Below the pieces are notes generated by a model, which did not search any database, had not been told where the DNA came from, and saw only the letters and a program-made list of their open reading frames with translations. A DNA stretch of 7,657 bases from Clostridia bacterium (GTDB lineage Bacteria; Bacillota; Clostridia; Christensenellales; Aristaeellaceae): contig WRFT01000088.1 of NCBI GenBank assembly GCA_009776385.1, forward strand, positions 1 through 7,657, in the 5' to 3' direction. The translations under genes were made by a program, and so were the position numbers. Below are positions 6,136-7,657 of this stretch, in pieces (positions within the stretch are counted from its first letter, which is position 1; the number at the start of each line of letters is the position of its first letter).

Positions 6136-6148
6136 ATGTTATATTATA
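6130..6148. promoter_or_regulatory. 19-bp perfect palindrome, putative operator of the exporter operon
   Basis: TATAATAT (6130-6137), GTT, ATATTATA (6141-6148): two perfect 8-bp arms around a 3-bp centre, covering the -10 box and the expected start point. Bound protein here would block initiation. The size and symmetry suit a dimeric one-component repressor such as TetR, PadR or GntR type, often encoded beside such exporters; no regulator gene is in the window. A related 10-bp palindrome, TAATATATTA, lies at 6048-6057 and may be a second, weaker site. Confidence 0.65.
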
Positions 6149-6205
6149 TAAGTACGAATCGGTTTATGCGTTTCCGCACACCTTTAAAACTATCACCTAA
6201 TAAAC

Positions 6206-6211
6206 AGGAGG
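6206..6211 (+). promoter_or_regulatory. Ribosome binding site of the exporter ATPase
   Basis: A full AGGAGG sits 7 nt before the ATG at 6219, a near-ideal site that fixes the start. Confidence 0.85.
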
Positions 6212-6218
6212 ATTCACC

Positions 6219-7115
6219 ATGGCGGTATTGGGTTTGGAAACCATTGGGCTTACCAAGCGGTTCGGCAAGGTTACAGCCCTTAGCGGTGTTAACTTGAGGG
6301 TAAATGAAGGCGAGGTCTTCGGATTCATCGGCCCTAACGGGGCGGGCAAGACGACAACCATCCGTGTGCTGCTGGGCATCCTGCAAGCAACGGCAGGCAG
6401 CGCGAAGATATTTGGGATGGACGCGTGGAAAGAAGCGGTACAGATACACAAACGAATCGCCTATGTGCCGGGCGACGTGAACCTTTGGCCGAATTTGACG
6501 GGCGGAGAAGTCATCGACCTGTTTGTCAGCCTGCGCGGAAACCGCAATGGGCCGCGGCGCGAAAAACTGCTGAATGACTTTAACCTGGACCCGTCCAAGA
6601 AGTGCCGTACCTATTCCAAGGGAAACCGGCAGAAGGTGGCGCTTGTCGCCGCGCTGGCTTCCGACGCGGACCTGTACCTGCTCGACGAACCGACCAGCGG
6701 GCTTGACCCGCTGATGGATCAAGTTTTTCAGGCATATATCCTTGAATTGAAAAAGGCCGGAAAGGGGATTTTCCTGTCCAGCCATATCCTGTCCGAGGTG
6801 GAGAAGCTATGTGACAGGATTGCCATCATCCGCGAGGGCGTCCTCGTCCAAACAGGTACGCTTGCCGAAATGCGCCACCTCACGCGGGTCACCATGACCA
6901 TCCAAACCGAAAAACCGATAGAGGGGTTGGCGAAGATCATCGGCGTTCACGGCATTACCCAGCATCAAGACGGGCTTTCCTTCCAAGTGGACTCCGATGC
7001 ACTCGGCGGTGTCATTCTTACTATCGCGAAATACGGCATCACAAAACTGGAAAGCGCCCCGCCCGCATTGGAGGATTTATTCATGCGCCATTACAACGCG
7101 AAGGGCGGTGCATGA
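6219..7115 (+). CDS. ABC-2 type exporter, ATP-binding subunit
   Basis: A cytoplasmic ATPase (298 residues) that powers an export permease, of the CcmA/DrrA-like COG1131 class. Walker A is GPNGAGKTT (38-46), Walker B LYLLDE (152-157), D-loop SGLD (160-163) and the H-loop His is 189 (SSHILSEVE). The signature reads YSKGNRQK (132-139) instead of LSGGQ, and the Q-loop position reads YVPGD (82-86) rather than a Gln. Both variants recur in the subgroup near antibiotic and polyketide exporters, so they do not suggest an inactive protein. A C-terminal region of about 80 residues after position 215 follows the ATPase core and carries PALEDLFMRHY near the end, a common ending in such ATPases. The stop overlaps the permease start as ATGA, implying coupled synthesis. 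The substrate cannot be told from sequence; drug or antibiotic efflux is the family-based guess. Confidence 0.96.
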   Translation: MAVLGLETIGLTKRFGKVTALSGVNLRVNEGEVFGFIGPNGAGKTTTIRVLLGILQATAGSAKIFGMDAWKEAVQIHKRIAYVPGDVNLWPNLTGGEVIDLFVSLRGNRNGPRREKLLNDFNLDPSKKCRTYSKGNRQKVALVAALASDADLYLLDEPTSGLDPLMDQVFQAYILELKKAGKGIFLSSHILSEVEKLCDRIAIIREGVLVQTGTLAEMRHLTRVTMTIQTEKPIEGLAKIIGVHGITQHQDGLSFQVDSDALGGVILTIAKYGITKLESAPPALEDLFMRHYNAKGGA

Positions 7116-7657
7116 CCTTGCGCGGAAACTTTTACCAAACCGGTAAGCTCATCCGGTTTATACTCAAACGCGAAATGGCCCTTTCAACGGTTTGGGTGCT
7201 CATCCTTGTTATCTTCTCGGCTGTGCTTGCGCCCGTCATGGCCGGCATGTTTGACGCCGAGGCAAGGGTCCAATTTGCGGTAACGCTGGATAATCCCGTA
7301 ATGGTCGCCATGATGGGGCCGGTTTACGGCGCGGACAACTATACCCAAGGCGCGATGTACACGGGCATGACGCTGCTTTGGTACCTGATAGCCGTATGTA
7401 TAATGAATATCTTTTTGATGATACGCCACACCCGCGCCGATGAGGAGAAGGGCCGCGCCGAACTCGTGCGTTCCCTGCCGGTCGGCCGTATGGCCAACTT
7501 GCATGCCGCGATGGTTGCGGCGTTAATTATAAACGGTCTGCTCGGGTTGTTGACTGGGCTTGGTATGGCCGCTATGGGCGTTGACAACATGGGGTTTACC
7601 GGTTCCATGCTGTACGGCGCGGTACCCTGTGCCACGGGCCTTGTGTTCGCCGCTGTC
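7112..7657 (+). CDS. ABC-2 type exporter, permease subunit (3' truncated)
   Basis: The frame opens at an ATG overlapping the ATPase stop and stays open for 182 codons to the window end. Hydrophobic segments lie at about residues 25-45, 85-104 and 130-155, with a fourth starting near 163. After the second is the charged loop RADEEKGRAELVRSLPVGR (108-126). That loop is typical of the large two-bundle permeases of the tetronasin/polyketide-antibiotic exporter type (COG3559-like, usually over 500 residues). The protein would form the membrane channel driven by the preceding ATPase. A purine-rich AAGGGCGG lies just before the ATG within the ATPase gene. No break is seen, and the missing part lies beyond the window. 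Assignment to ABC-2 exporters is firm; the tetronasin-type subclass is recalled from loop similarity and less certain. Confidence 0.88.
   Translation, partial: MTLRGNFYQTGKLIRFILKREMALSTVWVLILVIFSAVLAPVMAGMFDAEARVQFAVTLDNPVMVAMMGPVYGADNYTQGAMYTGMTLLWYLIAVCIMNIFLMIRHTRADEEKGRAELVRSLPVGRMANLHAAMVAALIINGLLGLLTGLGMAAMGVDNMGFTGSMLYGAVPCATGLVFAAV

Noticed and set aside
6144..6785. 213-residue minus-strand frame opposite the exporter ATPase
   Set aside because: It overlaps Walker A and Walker B coding sequence of a certain gene, and its translation has no recognisable features.
7184..7635. Minus-strand frames opposite the permease
   Set aside because: The plus-strand frame encodes a hydrophobic ABC-2 permease coupled to the ATPase; the antisense frames are shadows.

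Overview
The window looks like a chromosomal segment of a Clostridia-type Firmicute, possibly a gut Christensenellales or Oscillospirales relative. Three things point that way: the greA-lysS gene pair, strong AGGAGG-type ribosome binding sites, and protein sequences of clostridial type (LysRS, AbiE, a GH39 beta-xylosidase-like enzyme). The genus cannot be fixed from the sequence alone.

Layout. (1) 1-1254, plus strand: the 3' part of a GH39 glycoside hydrolase gene whose start lies before the window. (2) 1260-3950, minus strand: a compact operon greA - lysS - small membrane-anchored protein of unknown function. It is driven by a promoter with perfect consensus hexamers (TTGACA, 17 bp, TATAAT) at 4051-4079, and its last gene converges on the GH39 gene with only 5 bp between stop codons. 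(3) 4080-4290: an intergenic stretch with a very G-rich tract and one REP-like palindromic element. (4) 4271-5761, plus strand: an AbiE-type (type IV) toxin-antitoxin pair. The AbiEi antitoxin/repressor gene is intact and its promoter is bracketed by a perfect 10-bp inverted repeat. The AbiEii nucleotidyltransferase toxin gene carries two single-base frameshifts and reads as a pseudogene. (5) 5762-6218: an intergenic stretch with three more REP-like elements, in the opposite orientation to the first, then an AT-rich promoter with a perfect 19-bp palindromic operator. (6) 6219-7657, plus strand: an ABC-2 type exporter, made of a complete ATP-binding subunit and, translationally coupled to it, a permease running off the window end.

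How it fits together. greA-lysS is housekeeping (transcript cleavage and lysine charging). The abiE locus is an accessory phage-defence module lying between the housekeeping operon and an exporter operon. It is bracketed by inverted copies of one repeat family and now has a probably dead toxin beside a living antitoxin. The exporter pair resembles drug or polyketide-antibiotic efflux systems and is probably controlled by a local repressor not seen here. Nothing in the window amounts to a clearly new multi-gene system. The most interesting points are the decayed toxin with a dnaX-like A AAA AAG heptamer at one frameshift, the operator architectures, and the repeat family flanking the defence locus.
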